Origin: an uncultured Verrucomicrobia subdivision 3 bacterium
GTDB lineage: Bacteria > Verrucomicrobiota > Verrucomicrobiia > Limisphaerales > UBA11358
DNA length: 42,856 nucleotides
NCBI GenBank assembly: GCA_903827955.1
Contig: CAIKKJ010000043.1
Location: 1 to 42,856, forward strand
Direction: 5' to 3'
The notes beneath the pieces are model-generated. The model was not told the DNA's origin, did no database searches, and saw nothing but the letters and a program-made list of their open reading frames with translations. Below, piece by piece: positions 19,901 to 24,208 of the stretch. Position 1 is the first letter of the stretch, and each line of letters begins with the position of its first letter. The position numbers were made by a program, and so were the translations under genes.

Positions 19901-21148
19901 CCCAGAGGTGACAGCTACTGGAACATCAAAATGTGCGCTCATTTGATAGTCATCAAACACCAAGGTATTACTAATGGTGGTATACCCTGGATAGGCTGAA
20001 ACTATCTGGTTTGTGGAATACGGCGCCAGACTGTATGAATTTGTAAATATAACAGTGATGTTACCACTCGAATCAATACTGCCGCCGGGCGGGTAAGTGT
20101 TCACACCCACCGGCGGAATATTTGTCGGACCCGGGGTGAATGTTCCGGTAACAGAGTTGGAACTTAAAACGCCGGTCAGGTTGGAAACAACCGTAACTGT
20201 ATTTGTAATTCCACCCGACAAATTTGTGTAATTATATGGCGGTGTTAGGTTCGCATTATAATACTGGTAGTAATTCGTGAAGGCCACATAGTTATAGGCG
20301 ATGTTTGTAAAAGTCGTAAAGCCATTCGTGTCGGTGTATGTCGTCAGAACGTTTGTGCCAAAATAATTGGTGACAAAAAGATTTGTCAAATAGGCGGTTT
20401 GCACCGTGTAGTCCACCAGCACACGCCCACTGGAACCACCGGTGCGCGTCACCGTCACGCGTGCGCCACTTACACTTGGTGAGACAGAGGTATCTCGCAC
20501 TCCGCTGGATTCGGTGTCAGCAACAACATAATTTGCAACGCCCGCATTTACTAATCCTGAAGCAAGACTAAAGCTTCCGGAAGATATCGTAGGAATGGAG
20601 GACATCACCCAGTTTAAAACCGCCGGCCCAAAATCAGCACTATTACCATCCAAGGAGAGGTAATAAACTTGTCCTGCCACCACCGGCAACGTGAGGTAGC
20701 TGGTGTAGTTGACATCGCCAAGAATATTGTATCCATTGTCATCGTCCGAAACCAAGTTGGTCAGGCTGGGGTCGCACAATCCATTGGTGGTGGTCCAGAC
20801 GGAAAGGACGGTGTCAAACAAGCTGCCGTAGGTATCAAACTCAACCGTGCCGGAGGCCGGCGCCGTCCATTTATACCAGAGCGAAGTGCCGACCGGTTGG
20901 AGGTCGTTGTCATCCGTGAACACCTGATTGGTTTCACACGCTTCGAGCGTGGCACCGGTGTTGTCGGCGTTCGTTGTCCCGGTGATGCCGCTGATGGTGA
21001 TGGCACTCGCGAAGTTGTCGTTCTGCGCGCTCGCAAGGCCGGCGAATAGCAGGCCGGCACAAACGGCCAGCCCGAGTTTCAACCGGGCAAAATGACTGAC
21101 GAGACCTGGTGGCCTCCAACCGTTGAATCGCTTGTTATTATCTTTCAC
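4949..21148 (-). CDS. Giant surface protein, 5399 residues: Calx-beta domains and delta-60 repeat propellers in a two-fold super-repeat
   Basis: A predicted exported or surface protein. Signal peptide about 1-41 (LAVCAGLLFAGLASAQ). Layout by residue: pre-peptidase-like domain 42-190; two Calx-beta 190-640; delta-60 block 658-1049; four Calx-beta to about 1550; delta-60 block 1577-1940; five Calx-beta to about 2520. The same order then repeats: pre-peptidase-like 2530-2700; two Calx-beta; delta-60 block 3166-3583; four Calx-beta; delta-60 block 4116-4477; six Calx-beta to about 5170. A C-terminal region ends in the first half of a P-like domain (SPSDVDALVVAPSGLNTLVM), stopping at LPVRNFP. Calx-beta domains are usually calcium-dependent adhesion modules; delta-60 repeats resemble propeller blades. 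No sorting signal such as PEP-CTERM is visible. Start is GTG with GGAG seven bases upstream. Adhesion or matrix formation is inference. Confidence 0.9.
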   Translation of the reverse strand: MKDNNKRFNGWRPPGLVSHFARLKLGLAVCAGLLFAGLASAQNDNFASAITISGITGTTNADNTGATLEACETNQVFTDDNDLQPVGTSLWYKWTAPASGTVEFDTYGSLFDTVLSVWTTTNGLCDPSLTNLVSDDDNGYNILGDVNYTSYLTLPVVAGQVYYLSLDGNSADFGPAVLNWVMSSIPTISSGSFSLASGLVNAGVANYVVADTESSGVRDTSVSPSVSGARVTVTRTGGSSGRVLVDYTVQTAYLTNLFVTNYFGTNVLTTYTDTNGFTTFTNIAYNYVAFTNYYQYYNANLTPPYNYTNLSGGITNTVTVVSNLTGVLSSNSVTGTFTPGPTNIPPVGVNTYPPGGSIDSSGNITVIFTNSYSLAPYSTNQIVSAYPGYTTISNTLVFDDYQMSAHFDVPVAVTSGPDAVAVPGLPTTLTVTLLNPRLDTLETTDLVPPTLAAGTNAIISVLSSRFPVLNSASVFNFERARFRVNENVAGGNAVIYVTRSGGLDQSVTVDYSMDLPPPFGQYNPVNTFPLQPGSDYATINSDFTQISGTLTFGAGVTAVPIIIPINNDGIVEFNEDINLQLSNANAPLTFSASGTPPWRGAVLGEITSATLTILFNDESAGSGDRTWNQHNNPGSNPPFLQYPGTSGGTSDGANGNGGTVYAIAEQPDGKAILAGSFISFDSHAYNRIVRVLPNGYQDTTFLASPNTGANDFIASLALQPDGKIIIAGNFTSFNGNSRAHIARLNTDGTLDATFNPGFGANGMIWSVALQSNGQLVIGGEFSTFNTNNVVGVARLNSDGSVDTSFNPGTGPNGTVNTVAVDSSGRVLIGGDFDIVAGINAGGVARLNVDGSLDSTFNPGIGTYNPTTGSTDPIYSIALQANGQVLIGGGFSYLDLNTANGLARLNTDGTVDTTFNSGTGTYNSVSEFADTIYTLTLQPDGAILIGGNFQMFNQTRRIGLARLFSDGTVDTSFMDTAYNQFAGLVNHYFDNNVLNTALYPQGNQRNYVYAIALEAGGNVLVGGGFLRIGGGTTRDDILPRSNVARLIGNGTPGPGNIQLSYSSYSADENAGPTYISLVRTNGNLGIISATFTTNTADPGPGVAVPELSFSLAAAYRNPTWGTAWNTAWMYDFGLYGPNYATTPLTSTAADVKVNIINNTNITGNLTANVVVTKPNGTDVFFLGGENIPLGAALGSQSSAPLTIIDDNVRSGVLGFSSIAYTVVENQTNAVITVVRTNGSDGIVTVKYKTANGTATNQIDYRGVTNTLSFAGGVTTQSFTIPLINGVTVQPDRTVKLTLFNVTGGATLGQTNATLTIINDNYASGHLRFSSATYSANENAGSAIITVNRVGGSSQTMGVTVIIAGGTAVNGVNYTGSTNVLSWNSGDATARNIVVPVIADGLVTSDWTVNLRLTNSLVKNLVNATPLSFGGTNAVLNILNTDSYGQVQFSSPVYSVKKYGGFALIPVLRVGGSSQSVTVNYHTVDGSASSAGNLNFVATNNTLTFNVGEVSKFITVPIIDDGTVDGLLSLTVVLDTPTPIPGILGSPSTATLNIIDSAAVNEPPGSEDVTYNSTGFNNSVYALALQSNNKLLVGGDFTQANGVPRQRIARLNADGSLDTKFSLPSSVYGANGSVRAITIQSDGRIVLGGFFTNFNSIAARRITRINYDGTIDSLFNPGSGADNPVYALQETFVGSLSKLMVGGSFATLAGGTINCIARLNNDGTLDSTFNPGVGANATVYALAVQPTDGKVVIGGDFTTVNGNTNCNHIARLNTDGSVDTTFNPGTGASASVRALAIQPDGNILIGGLFTNVNGVALNHIARLTTSGSVDGTFTPGVGANDAVFSIALQSDQRIMLGGEFTHCSGVTRSRITRLNPDGTVDPTINFGTGANSFVAAMVIQQDTIFGYPTNVPDEKIIIGGGFTQYNGKSHPYLARINGGSTSGSGEFEFSAVDYQVNERGTNAVITVIRNGGTSGTNAAGTSDVLVPFTTSDGSAFAGVNYASVVTNLVFPVGEVVQSVFIPVMDDNVITSNLVANLTLNPLVNSQIGNQPTATLTIVNDDSAINFSAATYTVPKNVINGVASINVKRLGSTSGTSTVTFATTLGGTASPGTDYTPVGPATVTFAPGISNALVTIPINNNGIPQGNRTVNLQLSSVSGSALYAPSNAVLTIIDTVNAPGQLSFTATNYNITEGGGVGYTNATITVQRSFGSAGVVSVKYFTADGTATVGTKYVATNGTLSFGDGETTKSFVVKVVNTATAEGPQYLNLGLTNVGGGATLLTPTNATLTIINTNVGLAFASATNTFSETGGIVYFGTQDTVFISVVRFNNTNVTSTVDYATADGTATSNLNYTVTAGTLMFNPGESVKTIPVPLLHNTNVTGTLSFTMNLSNPGSGAQLTAPSTTVIQLLDAEAGLSFFSPATSVLKTGIYAILPVLNSNPSLGPVSVNYATGGGTAAAGVDYTPTSGTLVFTNGQAFSFIQIPILPNSLVQSNQTFNVTLSSPTAPGVLSVPYVETVTIIETNTPLGLNYFSPITMNGDWGSSTVDNNLGVFGSTPAWFAWTPTNSGVVEVDTIGSVDDVIGVTNLSTIMTVYTGTNFSTLNQVAANAGIYPNFLQSYPNYQQNYDGQNVYNTNAIISGLGGGFGGGFGGNTNGIPYAYSFSGSYIQPFAGPSQVRFNATAGKTYYIKVQTSSSLLSYVTAFDFRNFANSSSINSFSTTYSPYGGQVKLSWALHPSGVFRFATEQVDMSGLNYSNGIPMLLYKVAETEGSRRHRGPYSGTANQQLTTYNGTMFLGNNKFQYIFDVPGLLVSVTRVAGSTGRVKVGYTTADVPANSTLLGADGNLFNGDVVARASIDYTPVSGVLTFDDTEMTKTIFVPVIDDGIAAQPNRCFFIQLTNAVLDASEGNFVQPPRLDNTFSTALVRILDADVNPQGSTYRQVVSFTNFIDPITLQPTNVAVTNNIVSNLPTNGVYNFQKAHYRVTRDISDFWGSTPITLYVVRTGTNNAASPTIHWRVNNYYLQRNGADERNGYFPLQPGSDYATPTPVVAGNINGLVPDFDFNGNYSGTISFPAGNGAFDPQAITFSVNNNGLQQFNEDFTISLYEEDSNGGTHPVGMIDQTTVTILSDDNHPPAGSVDEYHNADFSYNMAGPVPTSPPQMSHPGTDGEVLGLAIQPDDKTILVGDFFTYDQAGRNYIARANPDGSLDGSFNPGSGPNNFINCIALNANYESFIGGAFSSYNGVLRNGIALVTTNGTLDNAFNPGLGFNGTVYSLAFQTNGELLVGGDFTSYNGTARRYLALLKADGSLDTSFDPGTNLNAAVYAIGVQSSGQVVIGGDFVAVGGISGQDHLARLNPDGSFDPSFDPGSGANASVFTIGVQPDGKVLIGGQFSQFNGAAANNIARITANGFTDPQFFAGVGVDGPVYNITVATNQIFSTTNKSLVVQTNFTIYVGGGFNSFNGTRRLGFTRLNADGTVDTTFLDTAYNQFAGLPRLRYSDPVGTVLASALQSDGNVMIAGSFGRVGGGQSDDVEVRPESTDTNNVLLAFSTFSGNNGGFALAQKTRNGIRNRSNIARLIGGATPGPGNIALLNSSYSINKSQSPMYVSLVRTNGSLGPASAAFSVLSGLAQSGQDYNYAGFNPLYWISWSYFLLPDGRMHSDGFAGTNGYVYDVYGRFISGQTEQSVLVNIFETTNSFNNLTAQFQLANPVDADQFYLGGENVPLGVALGESIAPFTIIDDHHNSGTFGFASANFIGNGQSATISVARTNGSYGIVYLSYTTTTNGSTAILNSDYLASSGTMTFQPSDTNHTFNVVILNTNSISATEKLVNLNLFGLNPPVNGLAALGTTNAVLRIINPNFQGFVNLTTNSYPANLSAGTATITVTRNVGSKGTLTVQCASTNGTAINGVDYIGFTNTLTWNNGDVTPRTITIPLLNSGVIGAGKQFGIALYNPTLNAVSTPSLFAANGTTNATVFINNDNSYGSFQFSSPTYLVNENGGYSTVTVIRTGGTNGSATVHFATADATAFAATNYIGTNGTLSFTPGQLAATINIPILNDGVVNPPANAFFFTVALSAPSAGATLGALTAANNYIVDALSYNRPPGSPDTSFNTGAGMNADVYALALQSSGKIIAGGNFTIVNGVPENYLARLNTDGTLDRSGFLYGLSGASGAVYALVNQSDDQLLVGGTFTNFNGTILNHIARLNTDGSLDSSFNPGAGADGTVYSIAETFIGGNRKIYAAGSFGRMNGIASAFVARLNNNGTVDSTFNTGSGPNATVYAVAVYPTNSVFAGKVLIGGAFTNVNNTAAGHIARLNADGSLDATFNLNIAAGAGDIVRSLAIQSDGKVVVGGDFTNFNGVALNHIARLNNNGTLDSAFTTGLGLGANATVSALTIQTDNRIVVVGQFTTANGVTRNRITRLLSSGVVDPTINFGDGANGAVNAVVIQPADQMIVIGGSFTQYNDQPNNHIARIYGGSTTGSGQFTFTAANYQVDENGVQAIIGVRRVGGTSGTNADGSGSVSVNFATLAGTAVPNVNYTNVSQTILFPPGEVLKFISVPVRDDSNATPDLTVNLALSSPTPPAGLGDQANALLTIINDDSGVSFGSASYSVPKNILTGFGTVHVLRQGSASGSCSVNVYTATNGTAVTNIDYYATNVLVTFAAGQTDLVVQVPIINNLLPQGNRTVVFGMSNVVNSLFAQPTNTTLTIIDTVVAPGQLSFAATNFSANANAGNATITVIRGSGNSGNVSVGYSTLPGTAAPGVNYTPVTGTVTFNDGQTNATFTVPLLANNVATGPVNLTVQLATPTGGASLINPTNAILTIINTNVVVAFALATNTFAETAGAVPVTVTRYNNTNGTSTVKYATANGTALSNANYTAASGTLTFNPGEASKTIAVTLLHNTNYNGTVNFTVNLSNPGLSVQIGSPSSTVVQITDAEAGLSFTNSALSVAKNAGSILVAVVCANTNVEPVIVNSNTVPLSVNYFTANGTALAGTDYSAVTGTLTFTNGTGTNYFSVPIINNGAVAGDKAFSVILTNPTAPGVLIAPSTATITIIDSNTGLKFSALTYTIAKSGGAANITVVRTDNTNVTSTVNYTATNGTAVNGLNFTAVSGTLTFSNGVTSQSFAVPVNDTTVVQPDLTVLLQLSGAVNGTLISPSAATLTIHDDTGSYVIPAGSQMVTNFSSLVNYTNGVIGSNDTVTLLFAFRDAGGTNVNNLIATLLNTNGVTPAAPATTNYGPLIYRGHSVSRPFTFTAHGTNNQQITATFNLFENNTNNKIGTAIFGYTLGTYTTSWSNSAAIIINDNTNASPYPSIINVTGVGGSLVKATVTLNRLVHTSPSDVDALVVAPSGLNTLVMAHVGGQSYVTNVVLTFDDAATNTMTHGGAAVTGTNKPSAILPVRNFP
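7720..8803 (-). repeat. Delta-60 repeat block 4 (seven repeats)
   Basis: Seven units of about 52 residues with the pattern VYALALQSxGKIIxGGxF...IARLNxDGSLDxxFNxGxG. The first is DVYALALQSSGKIIAGGNF and the last AVNAVVIQPADQMIVIGGSF. The block is followed directly by Calx-beta (GQFTFTAANYQVDENG). Such units are predicted beta-propeller blades, and seven is a standard propeller number. Confidence 0.85.
10400..11653 (-). repeat. Delta-60 repeat block 3 (seven repeats)
   Basis: Seven units, from EVLGLAIQPDDKTILVGDF to VLASALQSDGNVMIAGSF. The sixth unit has an insertion (VATNQIFSTTNKSLVV) and ends in TVDTTFLDTAYNQFAGL. The same TAYNQFAGL string closes the sixth unit of block 1, which ties the two blocks together as copies. 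Confidence 0.85.
15330..16420 (-). repeat. Delta-60 repeat block 2 (seven repeats)
   Basis: Seven units, from SVYALALQSNNKLLVGGDF to EKIIIGGGFTQYNGKSHPYL. It ends ARINGGSTSGSG just before Calx-beta, parallel to ARIYGGSTTGSG at the end of block 4. Its third unit, with VYALQETFVGSLSKLMVGG, is parallel to VYSIAETFIGGNRKIYAAG in block 4. Confidence 0.85.
18003..19176 (-). repeat. Delta-60 repeat block 1 (seven repeats)
   Basis: Seven units, from TVYAIAEQPDGKAILAGSF to YVYAIALEAGGNVLVGGGF. It closes with SNVARLIGNGTPGPGN, as block 3 closes with SNIARLIGGATPGPGN, and is followed by the matching Calx-beta domain. Confidence 0.85.
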
Positions 21149-21155
21149 AACTTTT

Positions 21156-21159
21156 CTCC
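21156..21159 (-). promoter_or_regulatory. Ribosome binding site of the giant gene
   Basis: GGAG on the minus strand, seven bases before the GTG at 21148. It decides for this GTG as the start, which also gives a complete signal peptide. Confidence 0.7.
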
Positions 21160-21215
21160 ATTTTTTCCGCCGGCCCGGACGGGCGCGGAACAGGTTTTAA
21201 AATTCTTCAAAATCT

Positions 21216-24203
21216 TCAGTTCGGATAGGTCAACCACGGCTGCACCATGACCCGATAATAGCGCTGCATGTTGGTCACGTTATCAAATATCCACACGTTC
21301 GTAGCCGACGACGGATAACCTTGCGGCGCGGCAAACCAGTTGGTGTGGGCGGCATTGGTCACGGCCTGGCTCAGGCCATAATAATAATTTTTGAAGCTGG
21401 TGAACGGCAACCAGGCCGGCGAAAGCAGGTTGGTCTTGTAATAGACATAATTGGTCGCGTTCGGAATGGTGGTCCACTGCAACTGCACCGCCGCCGGCGG
21501 CAGATTGGTCAACGTCAAATTAAAGTTCAATTGGGACGCAACCAGGAACGGCGTGGGGTCGGTGCTGTTCGGCGTGCCATCGCCATCGGAATCAATTTGC
21601 GAACTGCCCAGCAGTGCGGCATTGACGGTGTTAGTGCTGCCATCCGGATAAACAATATTGGTTGAACTAAAAGTTCCGATGTGGGATGGAACCCAGCGCA
21701 GATGATTGGTATTCCAATGATTGATTTGCTCGGCAATCGAGGTGCCATCATCAATCAAGGCCTGAGCATAATAGATGACCAGGTTCGTATTGAAGATCAA
21801 CCCCGGCATATTGGTGGAAGTCACCACGCGATTGGTATAGCTGGCGTAGTTATGGAACTGGAGACAGTCCACATAGATGGCGTTGCTGGTGCCGGAACCG
21901 GTGAAGCTATATCCGGTTTTCAAGCTCGTCCCCCGCGCATCCAGAATTAATTGACCGATGGCCGCATTGTTGGTGAAACCGGCATTCACTGCGCCCAGAT
22001 CATTTCCTGCCCAAAGTTCATTGACCAAGGTGCCGGCGGTGGCGATGTTGGTAATAGTTGTTCCCAACAAGTCACCAGTCGTTGGTTTGATAGGAAGGAT
22101 CAAACCAGTCGCAATGCCGCTGCCGCTGTTGCCGGCGCCCAACGACCAGAAATTGCTGAACGCGCCGCCGTCGGTCAGGAGGTTGGTCACGCCAATCGTC
22201 AGGGATTTGCCAATGTTCAAAGTGGTGTTGCTGATAACAAAACTGTAGGAAATATTGGTAAAGGCTCCACCCGCCACCACCACAGCATTGGTCATGGTGG
22301 TCGTCAGCGAGTTAGCTGTAAAAGAACCAATACCCGCCGAAATGAATCCATAATTTTCAATATCATAGGAGGTGATTTGCGCACCGGCTCCATTGCTCAC
22401 CGTGCCGGTGTTGACGTAGGCAAAGTAGGGCAAAGCAGCGCTTCCGTATCTGGCCAGCGCCACCGTGCGGATAGCCCCGTTGTTGGTGAGGTTTCTCAAA
22501 CGCGGCGTGGAGGTCTGCCAAAAAATATTCGGTGAATTCAGGTTTAATTCGCCATCAAAGGCCGCCGATCCATTGCCGACCGTATTTGTCGTCAGGAGCA
22601 AGTTGGTGCTGTTGATATAAAACGTGCGGTAAATGTTGAGCGTGTCACTGATGGTGGCGTTGTTGGAGCTATAGAGGCAAAAATCCTGCTGCTGGGATGC
22701 GCTCGTCGGCGTCAGGGCACTTTCCACCAACAAGGCGCGATAGTCATAGGTGATTCCGGTGTTGGTATCATTATAAAACCAGCGGGTGCTCCAGCCTTGG
22801 ATTGAACCATTCCAAATTGGCACCGCGGACAGCAGCAAGTTGGAAATGACAATGCTGCCGTTTGTCCGGCCAAGATACACGTCGGTAAAAGGTGAGGAGA
22901 TCAGCGACTGCCCGTCGTTATCGTAATTATTCGTGCTCCTCAACAGCAGATAGTTCATGCCGGACATGCTGCTCAGTGAAAGGTTCAGTTCATTGGAGGC
23001 AACCAGCTCAATGCGGCCGGGCAGGTTGGTGATCGCGCCGCCCACCACGGAGTTCGTGGACACGGTGGACGCGACAAATTGGGCGCTCACATACGAATAG
23101 ATGTTGGTATTAACCTCATAGCCGGCGGGGAATGGCTGACCAAAGCCGAAAATTGAGGGGTAGTTAGTTGTGTCCGGAATTCCCAAGTTAAACGGAGTGG
23201 TTTGTTCGTAGAACGCATAGTTGAATGGAACCCCGGGGCTGGTATAACTCAAAATGTTCGTGCTGGAGCCCTGAACATAATCGTCCGTCATGTAGAGATA
23301 GTTATTGGCCGGCTGACCAGTAACCGGATCCGTGTAAGAACCAACCCATTCAATGTTCGCGCCACCGTTGCCCAGTCCTTTACCAATGTAAACGTTACAA
23401 GCCACATTAGTAAGGTCGTTTTGGATAAAGATCATCCGGACAATAACGTTGGTGCCCGTGGGGTCCTGATTGATTTGAAAATATGGCTTGCTGTTGGTCA
23501 GCGTAAAATACAGCGGAAACGAAGATTGCGCTGAACCGGGCAGCAGCTGAGCGTCAGGAAACCAAAATCCGTTGGTATGATTTCCCGTCTGGCCGGTGGC
23601 ATAGATGGTGGAAGTATTGGTCTGGCCTGTCAGGAAGTCCAAAAACGAATTTTGCATCGTCACCGTCCCGCGAGTGAAATCCAGATTATTGCCCCAGATT
23701 CGCGCCAGTCCATCAGCACCGATGGTGATACTTCCCGAATTGTAAATGTTCGTGGCCAGGACTTGAATGCCGCCGTAACCGCCGATAAAGGTGGTCAAGC
23801 CCAGTCCGTTCACGATGAAAATCGCATTCAAACCGGAACCGCAATTGATGTTACCCGCATTGTAAAAGTTTGCCGCCGGGACGTGGTTGGGATTGGTGTC
23901 AAAACGAAAGCCGGTATAGCTGTCCATCTCACCATTGTTCGTAAAATTGCGCGTATGCGTCCATGCCTGATACAAATCCGTCAGCCAGCCACTCCCCAAG
24001 CCGGGATTGACGCTAAAGGTTCCACCATAGTCGTTCAAAAAGTTAGTCGCATCAATGTTAGCAATGGACGTATAAAGCGTGTCATTGTAGAACAAATCAC
24101 TTCCCGCCTGACTCTTGACCCCAACGAGCAAGGACAGCGCCAGCAGTAGGGCGCGACACCAGTGAACGGACATTAAACTTTTTGGCATTGGAGAAGATAA
24201 CAT
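21216..24203 (-). CDS. Large exported protein of unknown function, 995 residues
   Basis: I do not recognise a catalytic family. A signal peptide is visible at about 12-34 (HWCRALLLALSLLVGVKSQAG). The body is rich in Asn, Thr, Gly and Ser, with loose repeats such as FYNAGNINCGSG, IYNSGSITIGADG and LRNLTNNGAIRTVAL, compatible with a beta-helix or other solenoid. Near residue 900 is DSDGDGTPNSTDPTP, a thrombospondin type-3-like calcium loop. It is followed by a C-terminal module with LQWTTIPNATNYVYYKTNLL that ends in QRYYRVMVQPWLTYPN. The start is uncertain: ATG codons at residues 1, 6 and 11 lack good binding sites. The previous gene stops only five bases upstream, so the two are likely co-translated. 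A surface or matrix role is inferred only from export and composition. Confidence 0.75.
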   Translation of the reverse strand: MLSSPMPKSLMSVHWCRALLLALSLLVGVKSQAGSDLFYNDTLYTSIANIDATNFLNDYGGTFSVNPGLGSGWLTDLYQAWTHTRNFTNNGEMDSYTGFRFDTNPNHVPAANFYNAGNINCGSGLNAIFIVNGLGLTTFIGGYGGIQVLATNIYNSGSITIGADGLARIWGNNLDFTRGTVTMQNSFLDFLTGQTNTSTIYATGQTGNHTNGFWFPDAQLLPGSAQSSFPLYFTLTNSKPYFQINQDPTGTNVIVRMIFIQNDLTNVACNVYIGKGLGNGGANIEWVGSYTDPVTGQPANNYLYMTDDYVQGSSTNILSYTSPGVPFNYAFYEQTTPFNLGIPDTTNYPSIFGFGQPFPAGYEVNTNIYSYVSAQFVASTVSTNSVVGGAITNLPGRIELVASNELNLSLSSMSGMNYLLLRSTNNYDNDGQSLISSPFTDVYLGRTNGSIVISNLLLSAVPIWNGSIQGWSTRWFYNDTNTGITYDYRALLVESALTPTSASQQQDFCLYSSNNATISDTLNIYRTFYINSTNLLLTTNTVGNGSAAFDGELNLNSPNIFWQTSTPRLRNLTNNGAIRTVALARYGSAALPYFAYVNTGTVSNGAGAQITSYDIENYGFISAGIGSFTANSLTTTMTNAVVVAGGAFTNISYSFVISNTTLNIGKSLTIGVTNLLTDGGAFSNFWSLGAGNSGSGIATGLILPIKPTTGDLLGTTITNIATAGTLVNELWAGNDLGAVNAGFTNNAAIGQLILDARGTSLKTGYSFTGSGTSNAIYVDCLQFHNYASYTNRVVTSTNMPGLIFNTNLVIYYAQALIDDGTSIAEQINHWNTNHLRWVPSHIGTFSSTNIVYPDGSTNTVNAALLGSSQIDSDGDGTPNSTDPTPFLVASQLNFNLTLTNLPPAAVQLQWTTIPNATNYVYYKTNLLSPAWLPFTSFKNYYYGLSQAVTNAAHTNWFAAPQGYPSSATNVWIFDNVTNMQRYYRVMVQPWLTYPN

Positions 24204-24208
24204 ACAAA

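Larger units (their letters stand above)
13600..21025 (-). repeat. First copy of the giant protein's super-repeat
   Basis: Approximate limits. It encodes a pre-peptidase-like domain (VGTSLWYKWTAPASGTVEFD), two Calx-beta domains, seven delta-60 repeats, four Calx-beta, seven delta-60 repeats and five Calx-beta. The matching delta-60 blocks of the two copies lie about 7.5-7.6 kb apart. Confidence 0.75.
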
